Assembly: GCF_003323715.1 (NCBI RefSeq)
Contig: NZ_QOIN01000048.1
Coordinates: 434,001-498,000, forward strand
Direction: 5' to 3'
Length of the DNA: 64,000 nt
Source of the DNA: Streptomyces diacarni
GTDB lineage: Bacteria > Actinomycetota > Actinomycetes > Streptomycetales > Streptomycetaceae
Shown here in pieces: positions 25,179 through 32,325 of this stretch (positions are counted from its first letter, which is position 1; every line of letters begins with the position of its first letter). A program made the position numbers and the translations under genes. Under the pieces are notes generated by a model, which was not told the DNA's origin, searched no databases, and saw nothing but the letters and a program-made list of their open reading frames with translations.

Positions 25179-25843
25179 CCACCGCCCCGACGCACACCGG
25201 CCCGGCCGCCGACTACACCCCGCCTCCCGCGGTCCCCGACGACCTCAAGGACGTCCCCGGGCTGCTGCGCTGGGAGACCACGTCCCGCGAGGAGGCGTTC
25301 GCGCACGCGGCGACGCTGACCAAGGAGACCTTCACCTACGACGAGGTGTACGGCCAGTTCGTCACCGTCCACCAGTACATCGACGCACCGCCGCAGGCCG
25401 TCTACGACTACCTGACCGACGAGCGCAACCTCAACGAGTACACCTACAGCACCCGCGACTTCGCGCCCACCGACACCCCCGGCCTCTACCAGGGCCGCGA
25501 CACCCTGCTCGACGACGAGACCAAGATATTCCTGCGCATCGACGGCAACCCGGACGCGCTCACCGTGGACATGAAGTGCGCCTGGGACCAGGGCGAGGAG
25601 CTGTGGATGGTCTACATCCACCGGATCATCTCGGCCGAGACCGTGCTGGGCAAGAGCGGTTCGGTGGTCATCTGGACCAACTGCCACCACCCGTACTACG
25701 ACAAGAACCCGCACCCCGAGCTGGCCTCCAGCCCCGAGCGCCCCTGGGTCGGCGACACCTGGGGCCTCTTCTACGCCGGCCACAAGGTGGAGATCGACAA
25801 CCTCAAGAAGATCCTCGAACTCCGCCACGGCACCGCCGCATGA
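25175..25843 (+). CDS. SRPBCC (START/polyketide-cyclase-fold) protein
   Basis: The 222-aa protein has a helix-grip fold signature beginning GQFVTVHQYIDAPPQAVYDYLTDERNLNEYTYSTRDF (about residues 63-100). It ends in a C-terminal long helix (GLFYAGHKVEIDNLKKILELRHG). The cavity of this fold binds hydrophobic ligands. Family members include cyclases, aromatases and dehydratases. It is locked between the ThDP and KAS III-like genes by ATGA overlaps on both sides, implying stoichiometric production and a common intermediate. No catalytic residue can be assigned with confidence from sequence alone. The N-terminal 60 residues are not typical of plain polyketide cyclases. Confidence 0.7.
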   Translation: MTTAPTHTGPAADYTPPPAVPDDLKDVPGLLRWETTSREEAFAHAATLTKETFTYDEVYGQFVTVHQYIDAPPQAVYDYLTDERNLNEYTYSTRDFAPTDTPGLYQGRDTLLDDETKIFLRIDGNPDALTVDMKCAWDQGEELWMVYIHRIISAETVLGKSGSVVIWTNCHHPYYDKNPHPELASSPERPWVGDTWGLFYAGHKVEIDNLKKILELRHGTAA

Positions 25844-26865
25844 GGACGGTCAGCCTGCTCGAACTCGCCTCCTACCTGCCGGGGGAACCGGTGGACACGG
25901 ACTGGTTCCGCCAGTTCCAGGAGGACGACGGCGAGATGTCCGGGCACACCATGTTCAAGGCGCCGCACCACCGGCACCAGGTCTCCCGGGACGAGACCCC
26001 CGCGGACATGATGGAGAAGGCCGGACTGCTCCTGCGCGAGCGGATCGGCAAGGACGCCGTCGAGGGCGCCGACGTGGTGATCACCAACACGCTGCTCCCC
26101 GAGGTGCCCTTCACCGGCCCGGGCGCCGAGGTCGCCCACCGGCTCGGCGTCAGCGCCGACTGGGTGCTCGACGCCCACAACGGCGGATGTGCCTCCTTCG
26201 TGCACCTGCTCAGGATCGCCCGGGCACTCATCGGCTCGGGACAGGCCGAATCCGCGCTGCTGTTCAACGTCCAAAACAGCGCGGGCCCGGTGATGACCCA
26301 GTCGCAGGTGCGCAGGCTCCCCGAGGCCGTCATCCCCGGCGACGGCTGCAGCGCGGCCTACGTGGCGGCGTCCGACGCGTCGCCGGTGCTCGGCATCGCG
26401 GTCGCCAACCGCGGTGACTACACCCGCGACTGCGGACTCTCGCTGCACGACGGGCGCAAGTACTGGGAGGCGGGGGAGAGCCAGATGCACGTCGGGTTCA
26501 CCCCCGACAAGGTGGCGGACATCGTCGAGCGCGGCAACCGGCTCGTCCCCGAGGTGGTGGGCCGGGTCTGTGCGGAACTCGACCTCAAGACCGACGACAT
26601 CGACATGCTGATCACCAACCAGCCCAACCGGATGTTCCTCAAGCAGTGGCAGGAGAGGCTCTCCATCCCCCCGGAGCGCCATCTGGACACCTTCGACCGG
26701 TTCGGCAACCTCTTCGGCGCCGGCGTCCCCATCACCCTCGACCACGGCATCCGGGAGGGCCGGGTCCCCGACGGCAGCCTGCTGATGCTGGCGGGGTTCG
26801 CCCACGCCGGGGACTTCGCCGGAGCCGCGGCCGTGCACTGGCGGGCGGGAGGTGCGCGCGAGTGA
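25840..26865 (+). CDS. KAS III-like enzyme with a Cys-Asn-Asn triad
   Basis: The 341-aa thiolase-fold protein resembles FabH-type ketosynthases. The nucleophile is Cys117 in DAHNGGCASFVHLL. The family His motif (HQAN in FabH) is replaced by NQPN in MLITNQPNRMFLKQW (near residue 258), while the later Asn is kept in FDRFGNLFGAGVP (near 288). A missing His would weaken decarboxylative condensation. It could instead transfer an acyl group to N or O, or perform a non-decarboxylating reaction. It is translationally coupled to the SRPBCC gene, and a strong hairpin follows its stop. FabH and OleA relatives normally retain Cys-His-Asn. Confidence 0.75.
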   Translation: MRTVSLLELASYLPGEPVDTDWFRQFQEDDGEMSGHTMFKAPHHRHQVSRDETPADMMEKAGLLLRERIGKDAVEGADVVITNTLLPEVPFTGPGAEVAHRLGVSADWVLDAHNGGCASFVHLLRIARALIGSGQAESALLFNVQNSAGPVMTQSQVRRLPEAVIPGDGCSAAYVAASDASPVLGIAVANRGDYTRDCGLSLHDGRKYWEAGESQMHVGFTPDKVADIVERGNRLVPEVVGRVCAELDLKTDDIDMLITNQPNRMFLKQWQERLSIPPERHLDTFDRFGNLFGAGVPITLDHGIREGRVPDGSLLMLAGFAHAGDFAGAAAVHWRAGGARE

Positions 26866-26871
26866 CCGCGT

Positions 26872-26911
26872 GGGCCGGCCGGAGCGGGCTGCGGCCCGCT
26901 CCGGCCGGCCC
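26872..26911 (+). terminator. 17-bp perfect stem after the KAS III-like gene
   Basis: GGGCCGGCCGGAGCGGG (26872-26888) pairs perfectly with 26895-26911 around a 6-nt loop, beginning 6 nt after the stop codon. It probably ends or attenuates the ThDP-SRPBCC-KAS III transcript before the monooxygenase gene. Confidence 0.75.
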
Positions 26912-26952
26912 GCCAGCCCGAGCACGCACCGCACCCCTTCCGAGGAGAGCCC

Positions 26953-28152
26953 ATGTCCCCTCCCCGAGCCGTCGTCATCGGCGGCGGCATCGGCGGCCTG
27001 ACCACCGCGCTGGCCCTGCACCGGCGCGGCTGGCACACCACCGTCCTGGAGCGCGCTGCCGGCCTCGCCCCCGTCGGGGCCGCCCTCACGCTGGCGCCCA
27101 ACGCCCAGCGCGCACTGGGCACGCTCGGTCTCGGTACGCAGATCACCGAGCTGGCGTCCTGGCGGGGTGACGGCCTGATGTGCGACCCCGCGGGCCGGCC
27201 CCTGACCCGTACCCACAGCGAGGCCGTCGTCGCCCGGTTCGGCGCGCCCCTGGTCGTCCTGCGGCGCAGCGACCTGATCGACCTGATCGTCGACCGGCTG
27301 CCCGCGGGCACCGTCCGCACGGGGGAGGCGGCATTCCTCACCCACGCGGGATCGGCCCGGCACAAGGCCCATGTGAGCACCCCCAACGGGAGGCACGAGG
27401 CGGACCTGGTCGTCGCCGCCGACGGCGTACGCTCCCCGGCCCGGGCCATCCTCTTCCCCGACCACCCCGGCCCCGCCTTCGGCGGCTGGACCGTCTGGCG
27501 CCTCCTCGCGCCGATACCCGGCTCCGGCTTCGTCCCGCACGAGTCGTGGGGCCGCGCCCAGGTGTGGGGCACCCTGGTGCGGGACGCGGACAGCGTGTTC
27601 ATCTACGCCTGCGCCGCCACCGACGAGGGCGGCCGGTCCGCCGACGGGGAGAAGGCGGAGCTGCGGCGGCGCTTCGGCCGCTGGCACGACCCGGTGCCCA
27701 CGCTGATCGACTCTGTGCCCGAACACGAGATCCTCCGCAACGACGTCCACCACATGCAGGTGCCGCTCACGGCGTTTCACAGGGGCCGCACAGCGCTCCT
27801 CGGCGACGCGGCGCACGCCATGGTGCCGACCCTGGGGCAGGGCGCCAACATGGCCATCGAGGACGGCGTCGTCCTCGCCCACCACGCCGCGCCGGACACC
27901 GACCCGCTGGTCGCGCTCGCCCGGTACGACCGCGACCGCAGGCCCCGCACCCAGGACGTGGTGCGCCGGGCCGCGCGCCTCCTCAAACTGACCTCGCTGC
28001 GCTCTCCCGTCACCGTCGCGGCCCGGGACGGCCTCATGCGCATGGCCTCCCGGGCCGTGCCGGGACTCCTGCTGCGCGGCTTCGACGGCATCGCCGACTG
28101 GCGACCGCCCACCGCGGGGTCGGGGGACCTCACCCGTGCGGCCGCCGGATAG
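26953..28152 (+). CDS. Class A FAD-dependent monooxygenase
   Basis: The 399-aa PHBH-fold flavoprotein has the FAD motif AVVIGGGIGGLTTALAL at the start, VVAADGVRSPAR (DG motif) near residue 157, and LLGDAAHAMVPTLGQGANMAIED (GD motif) near 280. These enzymes hydroxylate or epoxidise electron-rich substrates using NAD(P)H and O2. It may tailor the lipid-cluster product, being the only oxygenase on that plus-strand side. The ATG follows CCGAGGAGAGCCC. It lies 87 bp after the KAS III-like gene beyond a strong hairpin, so it may have a separate promoter. Confidence 0.85.
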   Translation: MSPPRAVVIGGGIGGLTTALALHRRGWHTTVLERAAGLAPVGAALTLAPNAQRALGTLGLGTQITELASWRGDGLMCDPAGRPLTRTHSEAVVARFGAPLVVLRRSDLIDLIVDRLPAGTVRTGEAAFLTHAGSARHKAHVSTPNGRHEADLVVAADGVRSPARAILFPDHPGPAFGGWTVWRLLAPIPGSGFVPHESWGRAQVWGTLVRDADSVFIYACAATDEGGRSADGEKAELRRRFGRWHDPVPTLIDSVPEHEILRNDVHHMQVPLTAFHRGRTALLGDAAHAMVPTLGQGANMAIEDGVVLAHHAAPDTDPLVALARYDRDRRPRTQDVVRRAARLLKLTSLRSPVTVAARDGLMRMASRAVPGLLLRGFDGIADWRPPTAGSGDLTRAAAG

Positions 28153-28259
28153 CCCCTCGCCGTCCCCTCCCCCCGGCCCACCCCGAGTTTCCCGGACTCG
28201 GGCGACCGACCCCGGCCGCCCGTAGCACCACCCATCACGAGTGAGAAGAGGAACCGAAC

Positions 28260-28754
28260 ATGCGTCGGATCATCCAGGCGGGCACTGTCGCCACCACCGC
28301 CGTCCTCCTCGGCGGGCTGGCCCTTGCCGCCCCGGCCTCCGCAGCCCCCGCCGCCGCACAGACCGTGACGGCGACGTACGACTGCGGCTCCTACGGGGTC
28401 ACCGACCTGAAGATCGAGGCGTCCGCCGAGGGCGGTGTCGGCTCGGTCAAGGTCTCCACCAGCGGCGGTCTGGCCCCGGCCGACATCCCCGCCGACTCCG
28501 TCACCGCCACCCTGCGCCTGGAGCGGGCCTCCGGCGGCACCGTGGACTTCACGGGCACCGCCAACGAGGCCGCCCCCGCGGGCCAGCCGCTGACCGTCGG
28601 CCCGCTGACCGCACCGGTCACCGCGGGCGACAGCCTCGACTCCTACATCCCGGCCGACGGCTCCGACGTCGCGTCGCTCGACCTCAACATCCTGGGCCAG
28701 GCCAACACCTGCAAGGCCGTCAGCAAGCAGACACCCGGCCCGATCGTCTTCTGA
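28260..28754 (+). CDS. Small secreted protein, unknown function
   Basis: The 164-aa protein begins with a classical Sec signal peptide (MRRIIQAGTVATTAVLLGGLALAAPASAAPAAA) with cleavage expected near residue 29. The mature part (TVTATYDCGSYGVTDLKIEASAEGGVGSVKV ... NTCKAVSKQTPGPIVF) is beta-rich and has two Cys that could form a disulfide bridge. No domain is recognised. The ATG follows GAAGAGGAACCGAAC. It lies between the monooxygenase and a pair of hairpins. It may be unrelated to the biosynthetic genes, as exported small proteins of this kind are common in Streptomyces. Confidence 0.6.
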   Translation: MRRIIQAGTVATTAVLLGGLALAAPASAAPAAAQTVTATYDCGSYGVTDLKIEASAEGGVGSVKVSTSGGLAPADIPADSVTATLRLERASGGTVDFTGTANEAAPAGQPLTVGPLTAPVTAGDSLDSYIPADGSDVASLDLNILGQANTCKAVSKQTPGPIVF

Positions 28755-28760
28755 CGCGGT

Positions 28761-28789
28761 CCCGCCCGGCGAGGCCATCGCCGGGCGGG
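28761..28789. terminator. 12-bp stem-loop after the secreted protein gene
   Basis: CCCGCCCGGCGA (28761-28772) pairs with TCGCCGGGCGGG (28778-28789) across 5 nt, beginning seven bases after the stop codon. No U-tract is present. Confidence 0.7.
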
Positions 28790-28813
28790 CACCTGGCGGA
28801 AGCCTGTACGCAG

Positions 28814-28843
28814 GGGGGCCGGCTGTGCGCACAGCCGGCCCCC
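28814..28843. terminator. 30-bp perfect palindrome, bidirectional terminator
   Basis: The 15-bp arms (28814-28828 and 28829-28843, centre GTGC|GCAC) lie between two convergent genes, the secreted protein (+) and the PPTase (-). It is the second strong hairpin in this short gap and could stop transcription in both directions. Confidence 0.7.
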
Positions 28844-29029
28844 TGCCGCAGGTCCCACCCCGTGCCGCCACCCGGCTGCGCCCGCACCGCCTGCCGGACA
28901 AGTCCGTGCGCGGCATGCCCCGTTGCGTGGTTCGCCCGGCACGACTCGCGCGGGGTCCGCCCGGGCACGCTCCGCGCGGGTTCGCCCGGGCACGCCGGTC
29001 TCCGGGGCCGTCCTGCGCGGTGACGGTGC

Positions 29030-29779
29030 TCAGGACGCCGCGAGCCGCCAGGTCGCCGCGTCCGGCGGGCGGAGCACGAGCGGCGCCGTGTCGTCGGCCG
29101 GACGGGACAGCGCGGCCAGGCACTCCCTGCCGGCCGGCACGTCCTGGACCACCCACAGCTCCCGCGCGGCAGCGCCCTCGGCCTCCGTACGCTCCAGCAC
29201 GGCGCTGCGCAGCTCGGGGCGGACCGCCACCCGGGCCAGGTCGGTGCCCAGGCCGATGCCCCAGCCCTTGACCACGGCCTCCTTCCGCACCCAGCAGCGC
29301 AGCAGTTCCTCGTCGCGTGCCGAGCCCTGTGCCGCCGCCGCGACATGGGCGCGCTCCTGGGCGCCGAGACAGCGGCGCACCACCGCGGGCACCGCGAGCG
29401 GGCGGCGCAACTCGAGGTCGACGCCGACGGGCGCCGAACGGGAGAGGGCCAGCATCCACCACGGGCCGGAGCGCGACACACTCACCCGCCAGCCACCGCG
29501 GGGCGCACGCAGGAGCGGCGGGCCGTGCCGGTCGCTGCCGCAGCCCGGGCACCGCCCTGTGCCCCACACCACCTCGGACGGCCGCACACCGTGCCACCGC
29601 GCCACCGTGCGCCGGACCGCGGCCCGCGCCCCCGCGTAGTGGGCGGCCGCGACGGCGTCCCGGTACTCCGCGAAGCGGTGTCGCTCCCGCTCGTCGAGCA
29701 CCGCCACGTCGTCGGCCGCCGGAGTGTCCCGCACCCGGCCGGTCCACACGTGCACCCCCTTGCGGGCGGTCCCGCTCAT
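29030..29779 (-). CDS. Sfp-type 4'-phosphopantetheinyl transferase
   Basis: The 249-aa enzyme activates carrier proteins by adding phosphopantetheine to a serine. The metal-binding segment PVGVDLELRR lies near residue 118, and the signature WVRKEAVVKGWG near 165, both in the normal order for the Sfp branch. A CPGCGSDRHG segment at about residue 80 resembles the conserved Sfp-type feature. It is the last gene of the minus operon and shares an ATGA overlap with the LuxR regulator. Its presence confirms carrier-protein-dependent chemistry. The only ACP in the window is at 22980-23231, in the other operon, linking the two modules. Confidence 0.85.
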   Translation of the reverse strand: MSGTARKGVHVWTGRVRDTPAADDVAVLDERERHRFAEYRDAVAAAHYAGARAAVRRTVARWHGVRPSEVVWGTGRCPGCGSDRHGPPLLRAPRGGWRVSVSRSGPWWMLALSRSAPVGVDLELRRPLAVPAVVRRCLGAQERAHVAAAAQGSARDEELLRCWVRKEAVVKGWGIGLGTDLARVAVRPELRSAVLERTEAEGAAARELWVVQDVPAGRECLAALSRPADDTAPLVLRPPDAATWRLAAS

Positions 29780-32271
29780 CGCTGGGACCGCTGCAGAGCG
29801 CGCACCACCTGCACCCGGGAGCCGCACTCCAGCTTCTGCATGACGGCGCGCAGGTGGTTGGTCACGGTCCACTCCGAGATGCCCAGCGCCGTGCCGATCT
29901 GCCGGTTGGTCAACCCCTCGGTGACCAGCAGGGCGATCTCGTGCTGCCGGGGCGTCAGGCCGTGCGGGGCCGCCTTCACCGCGGCGCGCTCGGCGGGTTC
30001 AGGCCGCGGGCCCGGGGCGAAGAGGCCCGCGATCAGGGCGTCGTGCAGCGAGACCTCCTGCGCCCCACGCCGTATCTGTCGCAGCGCTCCGGCCTCCAGT
30101 TCCTCGTGGAGGCGCGCCGATACCGTGCCCGGCGCCGCGTCCTCGGCGGGACCGAGCCCGTGCCGGCGCCGGATGCTCTCGGCGCAGGCCAGCACCCGGG
30201 CCGGCGCCTCCGGCTGAGCCCCGTCCCCGGGGCGCCCGATGACCAGCGCCAGAGTCTCCAGGGCCTCGGCGACCTGCGCCGGGCCGCCCGTCCACAGCAG
30301 CAGCCGCATCGACTCGCGTACGTCCTCGTACGCCTCGTCGGTGCGGCCGAGCGTCCAGCGGACCCGGGCCAGGGCGGCGAGCAGACCGGCGCGTACCGCA
30401 ACCGGCGACACCGGGTCCGCCCAGGGCCCCGGCCCCCCGCCCGCCTGCCCGGAAGACCGCGCGTCCGCCGGGGCGAAGGGCCCCGCGTCCGCCGCACTGG
30501 ACCTCTCCGCCGGTGCGGCGGACGCTTCCGCAGGCACAAGGGCCGTCCCCGCCGGTCCTGGCGCGAGGGGCGGGCCTGGCACGGTGGGCTGTTCGGCCAG
30601 TGCCGTGAGCACGGGCGTCTCCGCCTCCGGGTCGCCGAGTGCGGCCCGCAACAGCGCCTGCGACCGGCGGGCCGCAGCCGCGCCGAGCGTGTCCCCGGCG
30701 GCGCACAGTTCCTTCAGTGCCGAGGCGAGCAGCGCATCGGCGGCCACCGGGTCGCCCCGGCGGCGCAGCAGTTCGCCGCTGAGCGCGGCCACCCGGGCGC
30801 GGTCCGCGGGGTGTCCGGCGGCTGCCGCGTCCGCCGCGTCGAGCGCCTCCTCGGCGCGCCGGAGGGCACCGTGCTCCAACGACCAGCGGGCGACGGCGCG
30901 CAGCGCTGCCGCGGTGAGCGGACCGCCCGCCTCCCCGCGTCGGGGCGCGGCGGACTCGGCCAGCTCCTCCGCAGCGTCCGGGGCGAGCCCGTGGTGCAGC
31001 AGGGGCACCTCCAGCGCCGTCAGCAGGCGCAGCGCCGCCGCGTGGTCACCGCGCCCGCGCAGGTGACGGGTGGCCCTGCGCAGGTCCGGCAGCCTGGTGG
31101 CCACGAGCGACAGCAACTGGGCGACGTCGTGCCCGCGGCGCAGCCGGTCGCCGATGCCGACGGCGAAGGCCGTGCAGCAGTCGGCGTGCCGGTCGAGGGC
31201 GTCGGCGAGCGCCGCCGGCCTCTCGGCCAGCCGCGCCCGGTAGTGCGAGCGGACCGGCTGCGGCAGCCGGAACTGCGGGGTGCCGTCGGGACCGGTACCG
31301 CTCAGCAGCAGGCTCGCGCGGACGAGGGATTCCACCCCCACCACCGTCCGGGGCCGGTCCAGCTCCGCCGCCCGGCCCGCCTCGGACAGGCCGACCGGTG
31401 CCTCGAAGACGGCGAGGCCGTCGAGCAGCGCGCGTTCCGCGGTGCTCGACGGCCGCGCCCCCCACCGCAGTGCGCTGGCGACCGAGGCGTGCCGGGCGGG
31501 CGCGTCCCGCAGCCGTCTGCCTCCGGCGGCCACTCCGGAGCGCAGCTTGGCCAGCACGTCGTGCGGGCCCTCGCTCCCCACCGCTTCGGCCGCCAGTTCG
31601 ATGGCCAGCGGCATGCCGTCGACCACCCGGCAGATCTCGGCCACGACCGACGGCCCCTCCCCGTCGGCCAGACCGGCGCGGTAGTAGGGGCCGACCCGGT
31701 CGGTGAACAGCCGCTGGGCGGGTGAGCCCGCGCCGGTGGGCAGCGGCCCCACCAGGACGAGGCGCTCCGCGCGGATGTTCAGCGGCACCCTGCTGGTGAC
31801 CAGCACCTGCAACCGCGGACAGGCCCGCAGCAGCGAGGAGAGGTGCAGCGCGACATCGGCCGCCACCGGGTCGCTGTTGTCCAGCACGACCAGCAGCTTC
31901 GCGGCGCCGATCCGTTCCTCGGCCCGGCTGCCCGTCGCCGCGCCGACGGCGGACCACAGGGCGGCGGCGCCGGACGCCTCGGCCAGGTCGGCCCAGCGCA
32001 CGGGGACCGGGCCGTGCCGCAGCCGGGCCGCCACCGCCGCGTGGGCGAGGTGGCTCTTTCCCACCCCGGCGGGCCCGGTCAGGGTGATCAGCCGGTCCTC
32101 CTCGCCCGCCAGCAGGCCGGCGAGCAGCTCGACTTCCTCTCGGCGTCCGTGCAGCGCGCCGAAGCCGGGCCCCGTGAGGGGGCCGACGGCAGGCCGCGTG
32201 TCCCGGGGCGGACCACCGCCCTGCGGCGTGTCCGGGACCGTGTCACCGAGCCCCCGCTCTGGTGCGAACAT
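29776..32271 (-). CDS. LAL-type LuxR-family transcriptional regulator
   Basis: The 831-aa regulator has an ATPase with Walker A GPAGVGKSH near residue 67 and Walker B LLVVLDNSD near 127. A long helical repeat region follows, with an Ala/Pro-rich linker near 575. The C-terminal LuxR HTH is HGLTPRQHEIALLVTEGLTNRQIGTALGISEWTVTNHLRAVMQKLECGSR. LAL proteins commonly act as pathway-specific activators. It sits inside the operon it probably controls, with 54 bp separating it from the MMPL gene. Its target sites are unknown; the TGGCA-containing palindromes in both divergent promoter regions are candidates. Confidence 0.85.
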   Translation of the reverse strand: MFAPERGLGDTVPDTPQGGGPPRDTRPAVGPLTGPGFGALHGRREEVELLAGLLAGEEDRLITLTGPAGVGKSHLAHAAVAARLRHGPVPVRWADLAEASGAAALWSAVGAATGSRAEERIGAAKLLVVLDNSDPVAADVALHLSSLLRACPRLQVLVTSRVPLNIRAERLVLVGPLPTGAGSPAQRLFTDRVGPYYRAGLADGEGPSVVAEICRVVDGMPLAIELAAEAVGSEGPHDVLAKLRSGVAAGGRRLRDAPARHASVASALRWGARPSSTAERALLDGLAVFEAPVGLSEAGRAAELDRPRTVVGVESLVRASLLLSGTGPDGTPQFRLPQPVRSHYRARLAERPAALADALDRHADCCTAFAVGIGDRLRRGHDVAQLLSLVATRLPDLRRATRHLRGRGDHAAALRLLTALEVPLLHHGLAPDAAEELAESAAPRRGEAGGPLTAAALRAVARWSLEHGALRRAEEALDAADAAAAGHPADRARVAALSGELLRRRGDPVAADALLASALKELCAAGDTLGAAAARRSQALLRAALGDPEAETPVLTALAEQPTVPGPPLAPGPAGTALVPAEASAAPAERSSAADAGPFAPADARSSGQAGGGPGPWADPVSPVAVRAGLLAALARVRWTLGRTDEAYEDVRESMRLLLWTGGPAQVAEALETLALVIGRPGDGAQPEAPARVLACAESIRRRHGLGPAEDAAPGTVSARLHEELEAGALRQIRRGAQEVSLHDALIAGLFAPGPRPEPAERAAVKAAPHGLTPRQHEIALLVTEGLTNRQIGTALGISEWTVTNHLRAVMQKLECGSRVQVVRALQRSQR

Positions 32272-32325
32272 CTCAGTCCTCCATAGGTGTGTGTTGAGCG
32301 AAGCCGCCCACGTCCCGGCCCGGCG

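Noticed and set aside
29317..31725. 802-codon plus-strand open frame
   Set aside because: It is antisense to the PPTase and LAL genes, with no domain.
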